DNA of 64,000 bases from an uncultured Lachnospiraceae bacterium (GTDB lineage: Bacteria; Bacillota; Clostridia; Lachnospirales; Lachnospiraceae), in NCBI GenBank assembly GCA_910588215.1, contig CAJUQJ010000015.1:10488-74487 (forward strand), read 5' to 3'. The first letter of the stretch is position 1, and each line of letters starts with the position of its first letter. The position numbers were made by a program, and so were the translations under genes. This document shows, piece after piece, positions 1 through 9,318 of the stretch. Under the pieces are notes generated by a model. That model was given only the letters and a program-made list of their open reading frames with translations, searched no databases and was not told the origin of the DNA.

Positions 1-132
1 TCTCCTCTTCGTCCCCGTGGAGATGGAATCGATTCCTTGTAAGAAGACCAGAGCGATCACCAGAAAAACAGCCGCGGATAAGAATATTTTACTGCAAGAT
101 CCTTTGGGTTTACGATATACAAAACGTTTCAT
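1..132 (-). CDS. Small membrane-anchored protein, partial (cut by window edge)
   Basis: Reading leftward from an ATG at 132, the frame stays open to the window edge and begins MKRFVYRKPKGSCSK, followed by one hydrophobic segment (about residues 16-32), then a polar stretch. It lies 21 bp after the stop of the GspF-like gene on the same strand, so it is probably the next gene of the same secretion/pilus operon. One N-terminal membrane segment would suit a pseudopilin-like or assembly protein, but no prepilin-peptidase motif is visible in the 44 residues present. The family is not recognised. Confidence 0.55.
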   Translation of the reverse strand, partial: MKRFVYRKPKGSCSKIFLSAAVFLVIALVFLQGIDSISTGTKRR

Positions 133-153
133 AGACTGCCTCCCCGAAAAATG

Positions 154-1188
154 CTAGATACTGGACATGATTCCCATCAGCGGCAGCATCACCGACAATA
201 GGATCACACCCACGATCAGAGACAACGCCACCACCAATGTAGGCTCCAATACTGCAAGCAGATTGTTCATACGGGTATCAATATCGTCCTGATACAATCC
301 GGCGATCTGCTCCATGACCTGATCCATGGTTCCGGTCTTAGAACCGATGGAAGCCATTCTGGCATAAACTCCCGTGAACATCCCGGAATGAAACAACGCT
401 TCGGAAAGGTCTTCCCCTTCTCTGACTTTCTCCAGGCACAGATCGATCTTCTTCTGAAATACAGGATCGTCATTCAACGATGTGACAAGCTCCATGCTCC
501 GGTCCGGGTTCAGTCCGCTGCTCAGAGTAAGTGCCATGCCGCTGGCAAACCGGCAGGCGGCGATCTCTTCATATACGGCCTTCGTAAAGCCCAGTCTGTA
601 AGCAATACTCTGGAACATGCGACGCCCGGAAGCTGTCCGTGTGCCATAGAAAATCAGACCTGCAAGAGCCGCCAGCAGCACTATGAAGACGACTGCATAA
701 CGGTTGATCGCATTGCCTGCATTCATCAGTGTTCTGGAAATCCCCGTCATTTCCGTCCCCAGCTGAATAAAGACCTGATTAAAGATGGGCATTACCTTGA
801 CCAGCAGCACTATGATGACCAGTGCCATCATCGCTACCATGATCATCGGATAGGTAATGGAGTTGCGGATGCTCTTGCGGATCGAATCTTCCCGCTCATA
901 ATGGTTACGAAGAGACTCCATCACCGCGTCAAGCGTACCCGTCTCCTCCCCGATCTGAACCATATGCAGCATATAAGAAGGATAGAGCCCTGAAGCATCC
1001 ATCGCCTGATACAGGCTCCCTGTCTCCTGTATATCCGAAAGAAGGGCCTCCAGTACCTCTTTCTCCTCCGTAGACGAGGCATCCTCCATCATGATCGTAA
1101 GCCCTTCCAGAGACGAGATTCCCGCCTTGAGGATCAAGGCAATCTGTCCGCAGAACGACGATAATTCCAGGCTGGAAAAAGGTTTCAT
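154..1188 (-). CDS. Type II secretion system F family protein (GspF/PilC/ComGB-like)
   Basis: Polytopic inner-membrane platform protein of type II secretion, type IV pilus or competence pseudopilus machines; it couples the assembly ATPase to pilin addition. About 344 residues with the usual layout: cytoplasmic helical domain 1, a membrane segment near residues 115-140, a second near 165-185, cytoplasmic domain 2, and a C-terminal membrane segment rich in V, L and I. Domain 1 has the family-typical G-x-L pattern (IQETGSLYQAMDASGLYP) and domain 2 repeats it (VREGEDLSEALFHSGMF). The ATG at 1188 is chosen because GGAGGT lies just before it; an in-frame ATG 12 bp upstream overlaps that ribosome site. 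The partners (ATPase, prepilins) are outside the window, so competence versus secretion cannot be decided. Confidence 0.88.
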   Translation of the reverse strand: MKPFSSLELSSFCGQIALILKAGISSLEGLTIMMEDASSTEEKEVLEALLSDIQETGSLYQAMDASGLYPSYMLHMVQIGEETGTLDAVMESLRNHYEREDSIRKSIRNSITYPMIMVAMMALVIIVLLVKVMPIFNQVFIQLGTEMTGISRTLMNAGNAINRYAVVFIVLLAALAGLIFYGTRTASGRRMFQSIAYRLGFTKAVYEEIAACRFASGMALTLSSGLNPDRSMELVTSLNDDPVFQKKIDLCLEKVREGEDLSEALFHSGMFTGVYARMASIGSKTGTMDQVMEQIAGLYQDDIDTRMNNLLAVLEPTLVVALSLIVGVILLSVMLPLMGIMSSI

Positions 1189-1325
1189 ATTTACCTCCAT
1201 TTCGAAGCGTTTTACACTGAATCCACGAGCAGAATTTAGGAGTTTTCCGAAGGAATACTCCGATCTTGCTCTGCGATCAATAGAATTTGTGACGCTTCTG
1301 CACGAATTCTTGGTAACAGGACTGT

Positions 1326-2330
1326 TTAATAGGAATATTTCACCGTATAGTTGTCACCGTCTCCAATATATTTCTTAATCGAGGACCGACTGTTGCCGGC
1401 CGCCAGCGTCGGATCCATCAGGGACCAGCTCTTGCCGTCAAACTCAATGATATCGTCTACCCAGCCGATCTCCGTCAGATAAACACTGATCCAGGCGTGA
1501 TAGGCATCACCGGAATAACCGATCTGCAGCTTCGTCGGGATACCCTGAGATCGGAGCAGCGCCGCCATAAGAGCTGCATAATCAAAACATATGCCTTTCT
1601 TCGTCTGCAAAGTCCTGTCAACATCCGGAAGATAGCCGGATGTGACGGTGGCCGCCAGTTCCTCATCATAGACAATGTTCCCGATCACATACAGATACAC
1701 CCTCTCCACATAATCCAGGTCATCGGAAGAGGCATCCGACAATTCCATTCCATATGCCACTGCATTATCATCCTGTGTGAACCATGCATACTGGTTCGGA
1801 TACAGAAAGGGCTTAAACTCGTCTTGCGTCTCCACCTGAATATCCTGCGAAAACAGCAGCGCATACATCTCTCCCTCTACGTTCTCCAACACATCCAGCT
1901 TATAGCTGCCATCTCCTTCTGACAATGGAAAGGTCTCATAGGAGTCTCCGGCCAGTGTATAAGTATAAGTAGTCATATGCGGTACGGTGATCTGCAGTTT
2001 GACCTTAGCTGCGTCACCGCTGTAGCGTACCATAACGTACCCTTCAGAAGTATTGGATGCGTCTATGGAAACTGTATCGTTCCCGTAAGTAATCTCCCCG
2101 GCAGCCTCGGGAATAAGGCAATTGTACACGGTTTCTCTTCCCGGAGCCGCCGGCTTGCCATCTTCTGTCTTCGTCGTTCCGATCTCTTTCGAAGAGCTCG
2201 TCTTACCCGGTGCCTTGTTCACAGACGGCTGTCCTGCGGAAGAACCCGCGGATTGAAAAGAACATCCGATAAAAGTAATGGTGAAAATCAATATAAGAAA
2301 TACACAGAGAAACATCGATTTTCTGTGCAT
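1326..2330 (-). CDS. Transglutaminase-like domain lipoprotein
   Basis: Predicted surface lipoprotein of 334 residues. A signal peptide with hydrophobic core (residues 5-20) ends in a lipobox with Cys23 (FIGCSF). A Ser/Lys/Thr-rich linker and a beta-rich region follow, then a transglutaminase-like cysteine-protease core near residues 230-320: Cys in KKGICFDYAALMAALLRSQG, His in DAYHAWISVY, Asp in WSLMDPT. These give the Cys-His-Asp triad of the superfamily, so it may act as a peptidase or amidase rather than a cross-linker; the substrate is unknown. AAAGGAG precedes the start. It is transcribed away from the AraC gene at 2550 and towards the secretion gene, with a 137-bp gap to the latter. Confidence 0.85.
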   Translation of the reverse strand: MHRKSMFLCVFLILIFTITFIGCSFQSAGSSAGQPSVNKAPGKTSSSKEIGTTKTEDGKPAAPGRETVYNCLIPEAAGEITYGNDTVSIDASNTSEGYVMVRYSGDAAKVKLQITVPHMTTYTYTLAGDSYETFPLSEGDGSYKLDVLENVEGEMYALLFSQDIQVETQDEFKPFLYPNQYAWFTQDDNAVAYGMELSDASSDDLDYVERVYLYVIGNIVYDEELAATVTSGYLPDVDRTLQTKKGICFDYAALMAALLRSQGIPTKLQIGYSGDAYHAWISVYLTEIGWVDDIIEFDGKSWSLMDPTLAAGNSRSSIKKYIGDGDNYTVKYSY

Positions 2331-2549
2331 ACCGTAACTCCTTTCGTAAAAGCGGGATATAATGAAGTTAGTATAACACCAAAAAGCATCTCAAACAAGA
2401 ATAATTATAGTTCGCTTTGACTCCGCATCCATATCATGCTATGATAGGTTCAGTTGTTTATATAAATTACGACAAATGATCAATAACCGGCTATTTGGTC
2501 GACCGATCAACACACAATATACCAGCATCGAACTAATACTGAGGAAATC

Positions 2550-3587
2550 ATGCACAAACATACCGACACCGCAATTACAGAAACCAATACAGTGCATACT
2601 GCTACCAATGATCTAACCCCAACTACACCTTCTGAGGAATCCCCGGTTAAAACATATGACGATTATTATGTACAAGACGGCTTCGGGACTCTGGATTATC
2701 CCGTCGGCGTCTACTACCTTGACCTGAGCAAATCCTACATGAACAGGATCCGCTGGCACTGGCATGAAGAAATGGAGATCCTGATCGTCAATAATGGCTT
2801 CGCAGAAGTATCCAGTGACGATGTCTCCTATCCCCTGAAACCAGGACAGGGAATCATCATCAATCAGAATGTCATGCACTCCATCCGCTCCATGGACCAG
2901 AAGAACTGTACTTTTTACTCACTTGTCTTTCATCCGGATTTCCTGTTTGGACACAAGAGCAGCTATCTGCAGACACAGTTTCTGCTGCCAGTCCAGAATT
3001 TTCATCTGTTTAAGATGATGGTCCTCAATGAAACGAATCCCTGGCACGAACGCATGCTGGACGCTGTCAACGATACGATCGCCGCCAATGTTACGAAGCA
3101 GTTCGGCTACGAGATTGCCACGAAAGGATACTTGTGCCGTTTCTGGACAGAACTCATCTCCGAGTTTCCGAAACTGACCACGGCGCCGCCGCCCCACGTT
3201 TCCACCGATGAACAGCGCGTCAAACAGGCCATGCTTTTTATCCGGAAGCATCACGCAGAACCGCTCTCTCTGGATGAGATCGCAAACAGCATTCATATCA
3301 GCAAAAGCGAATGCTGCCGTTGTTTTGCCCGTACCCTGCAGATGACTCCTTTTGAGTATCTGATGAAATATCGTATTTTAGAAGCCACCAAGAAAATGAT
3401 CGAAACGATCAAGAACCCTATGTCCATCGCGGACATTGCGCTGTCTGTCGGATTTAATAATGTCAGTTATTTTAATAAATTATTCAAGAAGTTTCTGGGA
3501 TGTACACCCACCTACTACCGTACTCATAGAATTCCGTCCGACAACGTACTCCAGAAGAACGGTTCCTTCGAGGTGCCGATGATCTGA
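2550..3587 (+). CDS. AraC family regulator with N-terminal cupin domain
   Basis: 345-residue DNA-binding regulator. After a Thr/Glu-rich leader (1-35), a cupin-type sensing domain spans about 55-130 (WHWHEEMEILIV, GQGIIINQNVMH), typical of AraC regulators of sugar use. The C-terminal double helix-turn-helix is at about 225-325, with the usual SKSECCRCFARTLQMTPFEY and VGFNNVSYFNKLFKKFLGCT. GAGGA lies 4 bp before the ATG. Its divergent neighbour is the transglutaminase-like lipoprotein 219 bp away, which could be a target, but no sugar gene is nearby and the ligand cannot be named. Confidence 0.9.
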   Translation: MHKHTDTAITETNTVHTATNDLTPTTPSEESPVKTYDDYYVQDGFGTLDYPVGVYYLDLSKSYMNRIRWHWHEEMEILIVNNGFAEVSSDDVSYPLKPGQGIIINQNVMHSIRSMDQKNCTFYSLVFHPDFLFGHKSSYLQTQFLLPVQNFHLFKMMVLNETNPWHERMLDAVNDTIAANVTKQFGYEIATKGYLCRFWTELISEFPKLTTAPPPHVSTDEQRVKQAMLFIRKHHAEPLSLDEIANSIHISKSECCRCFARTLQMTPFEYLMKYRILEATKKMIETIKNPMSIADIALSVGFNNVSYFNKLFKKFLGCTPTYYRTHRIPSDNVLQKNGSFEVPMI

Positions 3588-3619
3588 CCTTCACACCTAT
3601 TTGACTTAACGCAGATATA

Positions 3620-3659
3620 TAGACTTATCGGTGCACCGCAAAGCGCACCGATAAGTCTA
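3620..3659. terminator. Long hairpin between convergent AraC and nth genes
   Basis: Perfect 15-bp inverted repeat (TAGACTTATCGGTGC and its complement) around a 10-nt loop. It covers the stop codon of nth (TAG at 3657-3659) and lies 32 bp after the AraC stop, so it probably stops transcription from both sides. Neither side has a clear run of T, so intrinsic termination is inferred from position and stem strength only. Confidence 0.55.
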
Positions 3660-4289
3660 CAGATTCTTGCTGCAGATATCCTTCAGACAACATTTATCAC
3701 AATATGGCTTGGTCCTCGCCGTACAGATTTCTCTGCCATGCCACACCAGCCTGTGGCAGAAATCGCTTCCTTCTTCCGGCGGAATGATCTTCCACAGCGC
3801 CATCTCCACTTTCTTCGGCTCCTTGATGCCATCCACCAGACCGATTCTGTTACATAAGCGGATGCAATGGGTATCCGTAACGATAGCCGGTTTCCCAAAC
3901 ACATCTCCCATGATCAGGTTAGCACTCTTTCTTCCTACCCCCGGAAGCTTCAGAAGCGCATCAAAGTCATCCGGCACCTTGCCGCCGTATTCCTCCTGCA
4001 GCATCTTCATACAAGCGCTGATATCCCGTGCTTTGCTGTTACCCAGACCGCAGGGATGCACGATCTTCTCGATCTCCTCCACCGGTGCCGCCGCCAGGGC
4101 TGTCACATTCGGGTATCTCTCATACAGTTTCTCCACCACAACATTCACTCTTGCATCTGTGCACTGCGCTGCAAGACGCACACTGACCAGAAGCTTCCAT
4201 GCTTCATCATAATCAAGCGAACACGCTGCATCCGGATATTCCTTCTTCAGCCGTTCTATCACCGCCAGTGCCAGTTCTTTTGTCTTCAT
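3657..4289 (-). CDS. nth: Endonuclease III, base-excision DNA glycosylase/AP lyase
   Basis: Removes oxidised pyrimidines from DNA and cuts at the abasic site. 210 residues, normal length. Helix-hairpin-helix LPGVGRKSANLI ends with catalytic Lys121; catalytic Asp139 is in IVTDTHCIRL. The C-terminal [4Fe-4S] loop is Cys189, 197, 200 and 206, i.e. C-x7-C-x2-C-x5-C, one residue longer in the first gap than the E. coli pattern (x6). It is followed upstream by tag on the same strand, making a small base-excision repair pair. Confidence 0.95.
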   Translation of the reverse strand: MKTKELALAVIERLKKEYPDAACSLDYDEAWKLLVSVRLAAQCTDARVNVVVEKLYERYPNVTALAAAPVEEIEKIVHPCGLGNSKARDISACMKMLQEEYGGKVPDDFDALLKLPGVGRKSANLIMGDVFGKPAIVTDTHCIRLCNRIGLVDGIKEPKKVEMALWKIIPPEEGSDFCHRLVWHGREICTARTKPYCDKCCLKDICSKNL

Positions 4290-4354
4290 CCGTATCCCCG
4301 CGCCTCCTCCTTCGTATTTCGGTTTGACACCTCAGGAAATCTTTTCATCGTATT

Positions 4355-4918
4355 CTATGATCTATGCTCGTATAAATAGCAATTGCTCTCATGGGAATTG
4401 ATGACTCCGACCGCCTGCAGGTAAGCATAGATGATCGTCGTCCCCACGAAAGTCATTCCCCGCTTCTTAAGATCCTTGGAGATCGCATCCGACAACGGAG
4501 AACTGACTTTATCGTTCTCATACACCACTTGTCCCTGCGTGTATCCCCACAGATATTTAGCAAAGCTGCCGTACTCTTCTGCGATCTTTTTATAAATACG
4601 AGCGTTATTAACTGCCGCCTTGATCTTCAGCCGGTTACGGATTATGCCGCTGTCCTGCTTAAGGGCTTCCATCTTTTCTTCATCATAAGCACAGACTTTC
4701 TCCAGATCAAATTCATCGAAGGCTTTCCGGAAAGCCTCTCGCTTATTCAGGACGCACTCCCATGACAATCCTGCTTGAAAAGATTCCAGGATCAACATCT
4801 CAAACAGCCTGTGGTCATCATATACCGGTCTTCCCCATTCTTCATCATGATATCTTACATACAGTTCGTTCTTTGGATTTGCCCAGATACACCGTATCTT
4901 ATGATCTGCGTGCTCCAT
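4355..4918 (-). CDS. tag: DNA-3-methyladenine glycosylase I
   Basis: Excises 3-methyladenine from alkylated DNA. With the ATG at 4918 the protein has 187 residues, the usual size. Zinc-site residues of the family are in place: Cys10 (IRCIW), His24 (RYHDEEWG), His176 and Cys180 (NSHESNC). The conserved ESFQAGLSWECVLNKREAF segment is present. This start is chosen because GGAGG precedes it by the right distance; the frame remains open 60 bp further upstream without a ribosome site. Same strand as nth, 65 bp upstream of it. Confidence 0.94.
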   Translation of the reverse strand: MEHADHKIRCIWANPKNELYVRYHDEEWGRPVYDDHRLFEMLILESFQAGLSWECVLNKREAFRKAFDEFDLEKVCAYDEEKMEALKQDSGIIRNRLKIKAAVNNARIYKKIAEEYGSFAKYLWGYTQGQVVYENDKVSSPLSDAISKDLKKRGMTFVGTTIIYAYLQAVGVINSHESNCYLYEHRS

Positions 4919-5017
4919 ACTTACCTCCACGCCTCCTGCGTCCGTCTTTCCCCGCATACTGCAGATAGCTCGTTGCAATGCATGACCATGAGTTATGAAC
5001 CATGATCATACCTCTTG

Positions 5018-7015
5018 TCAGACACGAAATGAACTTACTTTGTCATGCAGTTCGACTGCCAGCCGATCCAATCTTCCCGCAAAATCCTTTAATCTGCTAA
5101 TAGTCTGTACCTGCTGTGTGGAAATCTGCATGGCCTGTTCAGAATAGGTCAGACAACTTTCGGAACCTGAATCAATGCGCTCAAAGGAATCCGTAATATT
5201 CTCCTTCGCCGTTACAAACTCCTGCAGCCCGCCATACAGCGTATGATTATGTCTGTCCATTTCCTCCACAGAACCAGCCATCTCGTCAAAAGTCCCGCGC
5301 ACATTTCCTGTGATTCTCTCGCTCTGCTCCAGCATCTGTGCCACATCCCCGATCTCTGCTACGGTCTCATTGATCTGTGACTGGATCTCCCCGATCAACT
5401 GTTTGATATTCTCGGTCGCTTCCTTTGTCTGCTCCGCCAGACTGCGAATCTCTTCTGCCACAACTACAAATCCTTTTCCCGCTTCGCCGGCCCTGGCGGC
5501 CTCAATAGATGCATTCAACGCCAGCAGATTTGTCTTGGATGAGATTCGTGTGATCGTAGAGATAATGTCTGTGATATGTTGCGATTTATCCTCTAATTCC
5601 TGAATACCCACCTGTAGTCTTTGCATATTACCCATGGACTTATTGGATGTCTTCTGCAGTTCCATAGTAATGTCAGTGCTGTCTGCAATCTTAGCATTCA
5701 CATCACCTACCAACACACGAAGATCCTGAAACTGTTCATAGAACCGATCTATCTGCATCTGAAATTCGTTCAGCTTTGTTCTGCCATCCGACACATCGCT
5801 ATGCTGTGTCCCGACGCTGTCCGAAATATGTTCCATCTCATCTTTCACCTGACCGGCTCCGGTCACCACCTCATCCGTTATGTCTTTCAGAACATCCGAA
5901 GATTCCCTGATATTCTTGGCTGCCTCGGAAGAAATCTCCAGAATTTCTTTCAAATTGACCATCATACCGTTGAATCCGCCTGCCAGTCTTCCTACTTCAT
6001 CCTCCCGCTCCACTACGATCTCATGTGTAAGGTCTTTCGTCTCCACCGCCTGAGTCAGCCGTTTGATCGGCAGCACGATCCTGGTCGCAGTGACGCTGAC
6101 GATCAGGACACAGAGCAACTGAGAAATCGCCATTGCGACAATAAAGTCTCTGATCATAGCGCTCATATTGGCATCCAGTACGTCTTTATCCACCGCGATC
6201 GCCAAAAGCCAGTCACACGCCTCAATATCAGCCGTGAAGATCTCCCGCTCCACGCCGTCATAGTCCTCCACGGAAATCTCTTCATGACCTCCGGACGCAA
6301 ACGCATTCTCCAGCGCACCGTAAGGATTGCCCTGCAGATCCCGGATGGATACCGGTTCATCATCTACATAACCGTAATTGCTGTTAGGATGCACCACAAG
6401 GCCCATATTCTGATCCAGCAGCATAGCATAGCTGTTATCCGGCACTGTACTCTGATTCACGGTATGTACGATCCTGTCTATGAAAATATCCTCGGCCAGG
6501 ACACCCTCCAACTTTGTGTTGACGGTAATCTTACGGGAGATGGTGATGACCATTCTCCCGGAATCGGCGTCTTTGTAAGGCGTCGAATAGTAGATCCCGT
6601 CCTTTTCGACTGCCTTCACATACCACTCCCGCTCCGTGAAGTCAATCCCGGGCTCCGGCTCATATCCGCTCGCCGCCGTCATCCTGTTATTCTCACTGAC
6701 GTAATAGATATCATATAGTACATTATCCTCATTATGGTCTTTCAGCAGTTCCGTCAGATAAGTCAGCAGCGGCTCATGCTCCATCCGTTCTTCGATCTCA
6801 ATGGTAGCAGCGATCGTATCCAGAAAAACCGCCTGTTCTTTCAACCATAGTTCAATCTCTCCCGCACTGCTCAAGGCCAGCGACTCCGCATTCTCCCGCT
6901 CCTTATCCTTGAGGTCTCCGGAAGTATTTACATAGTTGATCACAGATGCAATACTCAGACAGATCATACAGATCAGGCAAGTCTCCAGTATCAGTTTTCC
7001 TTTCAATCCCTTCAT
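5018..7015 (-). CDS. Methyl-accepting chemotaxis protein with extracellular dCache-type sensor
   Basis: Transmembrane chemoreceptor of 665 residues (ATG at 7015 behind GAGGGGG; an in-frame ATG 27 bp upstream lacks a ribosome site). Order: membrane segment near 10-32, extracellular sensor about 35-275 of dCache type (FTEREWYVKAVEKDGIYYST, then DADSGRMVITISRKI), second membrane segment near 280-305, HAMP, and methyl-accepting coiled coil with the conserved tip (SSKTNLLALNASIEAARAGE, GFVVVAEEIRSLAEQTKEAT). Sensors of this type often bind amino acids or other small carboxylates; the ligand is unknown. It stands alone, with no che genes nearby. Confidence 0.93.
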   Translation of the reverse strand: MKGLKGKLILETCLICMICLSIASVINYVNTSGDLKDKERENAESLALSSAGEIELWLKEQAVFLDTIAATIEIEERMEHEPLLTYLTELLKDHNEDNVLYDIYYVSENNRMTAASGYEPEPGIDFTEREWYVKAVEKDGIYYSTPYKDADSGRMVITISRKITVNTKLEGVLAEDIFIDRIVHTVNQSTVPDNSYAMLLDQNMGLVVHPNSNYGYVDDEPVSIRDLQGNPYGALENAFASGGHEEISVEDYDGVEREIFTADIEACDWLLAIAVDKDVLDANMSAMIRDFIVAMAISQLLCVLIVSVTATRIVLPIKRLTQAVETKDLTHEIVVEREDEVGRLAGGFNGMMVNLKEILEISSEAAKNIRESSDVLKDITDEVVTGAGQVKDEMEHISDSVGTQHSDVSDGRTKLNEFQMQIDRFYEQFQDLRVLVGDVNAKIADSTDITMELQKTSNKSMGNMQRLQVGIQELEDKSQHITDIISTITRISSKTNLLALNASIEAARAGEAGKGFVVVAEEIRSLAEQTKEATENIKQLIGEIQSQINETVAEIGDVAQMLEQSERITGNVRGTFDEMAGSVEEMDRHNHTLYGGLQEFVTAKENITDSFERIDSGSESCLTYSEQAMQISTQQVQTISRLKDFAGRLDRLAVELHDKVSSFRV

Positions 7016-7053
7016 GATAGTCCCCCTCTCGTCAATTCCCATCCTGTCCGATC

Positions 7054-7221
7054 ACTAGTACTCCGTACTTGAAGTTCCTGTGCAAATTTTCGAGGATATT
7101 TTTTCGAGTGTACAAGTTCAGAAACGGAGGCGTAGCGGGCTACGTTGAGTATTCTGGGCTTGTGCAATCGGGAAAATAGACCGAAATATTTGCACAAGGG
7201 TTTTCAGTACGGAGTACTAGT
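7054..7221. repeat. 168-bp MITE-like element with 16-bp inverted ends; folds as one long hairpin
   Basis: The ends ACTAGTACTCCGTACT (7054-7069) and its complement (7206-7221) are perfect inverted copies; similarity continues inwards imperfectly (TGTGCAAAT against ATTTGCACA). Inside, 7097-7123 pairs with 7152-7178 with one mismatch (7108/7167), and 7131-7144 is an apical hairpin. Five positions in the inner stem are U on the left and G on the right (7103, 7104, 7111, 7117, 7118), which pair as G-U only in the + strand RNA. CTAG at both outer ends could be a target duplication. It lies between prfA and the chemoreceptor gene, both on the minus strand. Confidence 0.75.
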
Positions 7222-7276
7222 CACGAACTAAGTCTTTAAAACCTTTGCTGCCTGGCAAGCCATAATACTGCCGATC

Positions 7277-8353
7277 TCAATTCTCACCCATCTTGAGCAG
7301 CTTGGCAGCCTGGTCAGCCGCAATGCAGGCATCTATAATCTCCTGAATATCCCCGTTCATCACCTTATCCAGCTTATAGATCGTTAAATTGATCCTGTGA
7401 TCCGTCACGCGTCCTTGCGGGAAATTATAAGTCCTGATCTTCTCGGAACGGTCCCCTGTACCAATCTGGCTCCTGCGCAGCTCTGCCTCCGCATCATGTC
7501 GCTGCTGCTGTTCTATATCATAAAGCTTCGCTTTCAACAGCGCAAACGCTTTGGCCTTGTTCTGAATCTGCGACTTCTCCGTCTGACTGTATACTACAAT
7601 ACCCGTCGGATAATGTGTCAAACGAACAGCCGAGTCCGTCGTATTGACACACTGACCACCGTTGCCGGATGCTCTCATAACGTCAATCCGTACATCCTTA
7701 TCTTCAATAACAATATCTATATCATCGTCAACCTCCGGCATCACTGCTACACTGATCGTAGACGTGTGAATCCTGCCACCGGACTCCGTCTCAGGCACAC
7801 GTTGTACACGATGCACGCCGCTTTCATATTTCAGAACAGAATAGGCGCCCTGTCCGGTCACCATGAAGGTGACACTCTTCATGCCTCCGATTCCGATTTC
7901 TTCTACTTCCATAGTCTCTACCTTCCACCGGCGGCCTTCCGCATAATGCACATACATACGGTAGATCTCCGCCGCAAAGAGTGCCGCCTCATCTCCGCCT
8001 GCACCGGCACGGATCTCCACGATAACATTCTTCTCGTCATTTGGATCTTTCGGCAAAAGCAAGATCTTCAGTTCTTTCTCCAGCTCCTCCACACGACGCT
8101 TCGACGCGGAAAGCTCCTCCTTCAACATCTCACGCATATCCTCGTCGGATTCACTCTCCAACATGGAAACCGAGTCTTCGATGTCCTGATTGCATTTCTT
8201 ATATTCTTTATATGCATTAACGATCGGCGTCAGATCGCTCTGCTCCTTCATCAGTGCACGGAATCGCTGCTGATCATTCGCTACATCCGGTTCGCTCAAT
8301 GCATTCATGATCTCTTCAAATTTTCTCAACAAGTCGTCTAATCTGTCAAACAT
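7277..8353 (-). CDS. prfA: Peptide chain release factor 1
   Basis: Terminates translation at UAA and UAG. 358 residues. The PxT tripeptide reading the stop codon is Pro187-Glu188-Thr189 (HRVQRVPETESGGRIHTS), and the catalytic GGQ is 232-234 (RASGNGGQCVNTTDSAVRLTH region), whose Gln is the methylation target of PrmC encoded just upstream. ATG at 8353 is preferred over a GTG 12 bp upstream because the GGAGGAG ribosome site overlaps the latter. Gene order prmC-prfA on one strand with a 53-bp gap implies co-transcription. Confidence 0.96.
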   Translation of the reverse strand: MFDRLDDLLRKFEEIMNALSEPDVANDQQRFRALMKEQSDLTPIVNAYKEYKKCNQDIEDSVSMLESESDEDMREMLKEELSASKRRVEELEKELKILLLPKDPNDEKNVIVEIRAGAGGDEAALFAAEIYRMYVHYAEGRRWKVETMEVEEIGIGGMKSVTFMVTGQGAYSVLKYESGVHRVQRVPETESGGRIHTSTISVAVMPEVDDDIDIVIEDKDVRIDVMRASGNGGQCVNTTDSAVRLTHYPTGIVVYSQTEKSQIQNKAKAFALLKAKLYDIEQQQRHDAEAELRRSQIGTGDRSEKIRTYNFPQGRVTDHRINLTIYKLDKVMNGDIQEIIDACIAADQAAKLLKMGEN

Positions 8354-8406
8354 AGTCTCCTCCACAATAACTGCTTACTTCCGGAACCATATACTGCCAC
8401 GCCTTG

Positions 8407-9318
8407 CTACTTGGCCACGATCGATCTGTAGGTTCCCTGTACCACTCTGTCATTTCCCGCATAGTCTTTATAGATTTCCACGTCCGTATATCCTGTTTCC
8501 CGCAGCAGGCGGCTCACATCCTCCCCCTGATCGTACCCGATCTCCAGAAAGAGCATACCGCCTCCATACAGATGGGCGCCTGCCTGTTCAATGATCCGTC
8601 TATAGAAAAACAGGCCGTCTTCCCTGCCGTCCAGCGCCAGAATCGGTTCGTAGTCCCGCACCTCCGGCATCAATGTTTTGATAACATCCGTTCTTATATA
8701 CGGTGGATTTGAAACGATAAGATCAAATTTCTCTTCTTTATCTATTGCCTGAAACAGATCCCCCTGTCGGAAAAGGGCACGCCCTTTCTCCGCCGCACTC
8801 TTTCCCAAAATACGCTCCGCATTCTGCCGCGCGACCTGCAGCGCCGGCTCAGAATAATCGGTTCCGATGCCCGTACTGTCATTAGAATACTGCAGCAGAC
8901 TGACCAGAATACAGCCGGAACCGGTACACAGATCCAGAATATGCATCCCATCATGCAGATTCTTTAGAACCTCTTCCACCAGTATCTCCGTATCCTGCCT
9001 GGGAATCAGCACATTCGTATTGACTTCAAAAGTCAATCCCATAAACTCCTGTTCCCCTGTGATATACTGCAACGGAATCCGCCTGCTTCTCCGCTCAACC
9101 GCCTGCCGATATCCGTCATATTCTTCCGCCGATACAACATGGTCGCCATGCACTAGCAGGGTATTCCTGTCTGCACCGCAGCACCATTCCAAAAGCAGCC
9201 TCGCATCCAGCTGTGCCTCCGAAATCTTCGCCAGCGACAGACGCTGCCTCCCCCATTCATATAGTTCTTCATAACTGCGCCCTATATCACTCCCGACACA
9301 AACATTCTGCGGTTTCAT
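8407..9318 (-). CDS. prmC: Release factor glutamine N5-methyltransferase
   Basis: Methylates the GGQ glutamine of release factors using S-adenosylmethionine. 303 residues with the N-terminal helical domain, SAM-binding loop LDLCTGSGCI (128-137), and the catalytic NPPY at 204-207 (IVSNPPYIRTD). The start ATG overlaps the stop codon of the DUF1385 gene (ATGA), a sign of translational coupling, and AGAGGA lies upstream. Its target gene prfA follows directly. Confidence 0.95.
   Translation of the reverse strand: MKPQNVCVGSDIGRSYEELYEWGRQRLSLAKISEAQLDARLLLEWCCGADRNTLLVHGDHVVSAEEYDGYRQAVERRSRRIPLQYITGEQEFMGLTFEVNTNVLIPRQDTEILVEEVLKNLHDGMHILDLCTGSGCILVSLLQYSNDSTGIGTDYSEPALQVARQNAERILGKSAAEKGRALFRQGDLFQAIDKEEKFDLIVSNPPYIRTDVIKTLMPEVRDYEPILALDGREDGLFFYRRIIEQAGAHLYGGGMLFLEIGYDQGEDVSRLLRETGYTDVEIYKDYAGNDRVVQGTYRSIVAK

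Noticed and set aside
388..993. 201-codon frame on the plus strand opposite the GspF-like gene
   Set aside because: No ribosome site, His/Gln-rich mirror of the real gene, no domain.
5621..6718. 365-codon plus-strand frame opposite the chemoreceptor
   Set aside because: Antisense shadow with His-rich composition and no start signal.
7012..7197. 61-codon minus-strand frame across the 168-bp element
   Set aside because: Lies almost wholly in a hairpin element with no ribosome site; the frame is better explained by the repeat.
7397..8341. 314-codon plus-strand frame opposite prfA
   Set aside because: Shadow of prfA; composition rich in His, Arg, Leu and Cys with no recognisable domain.
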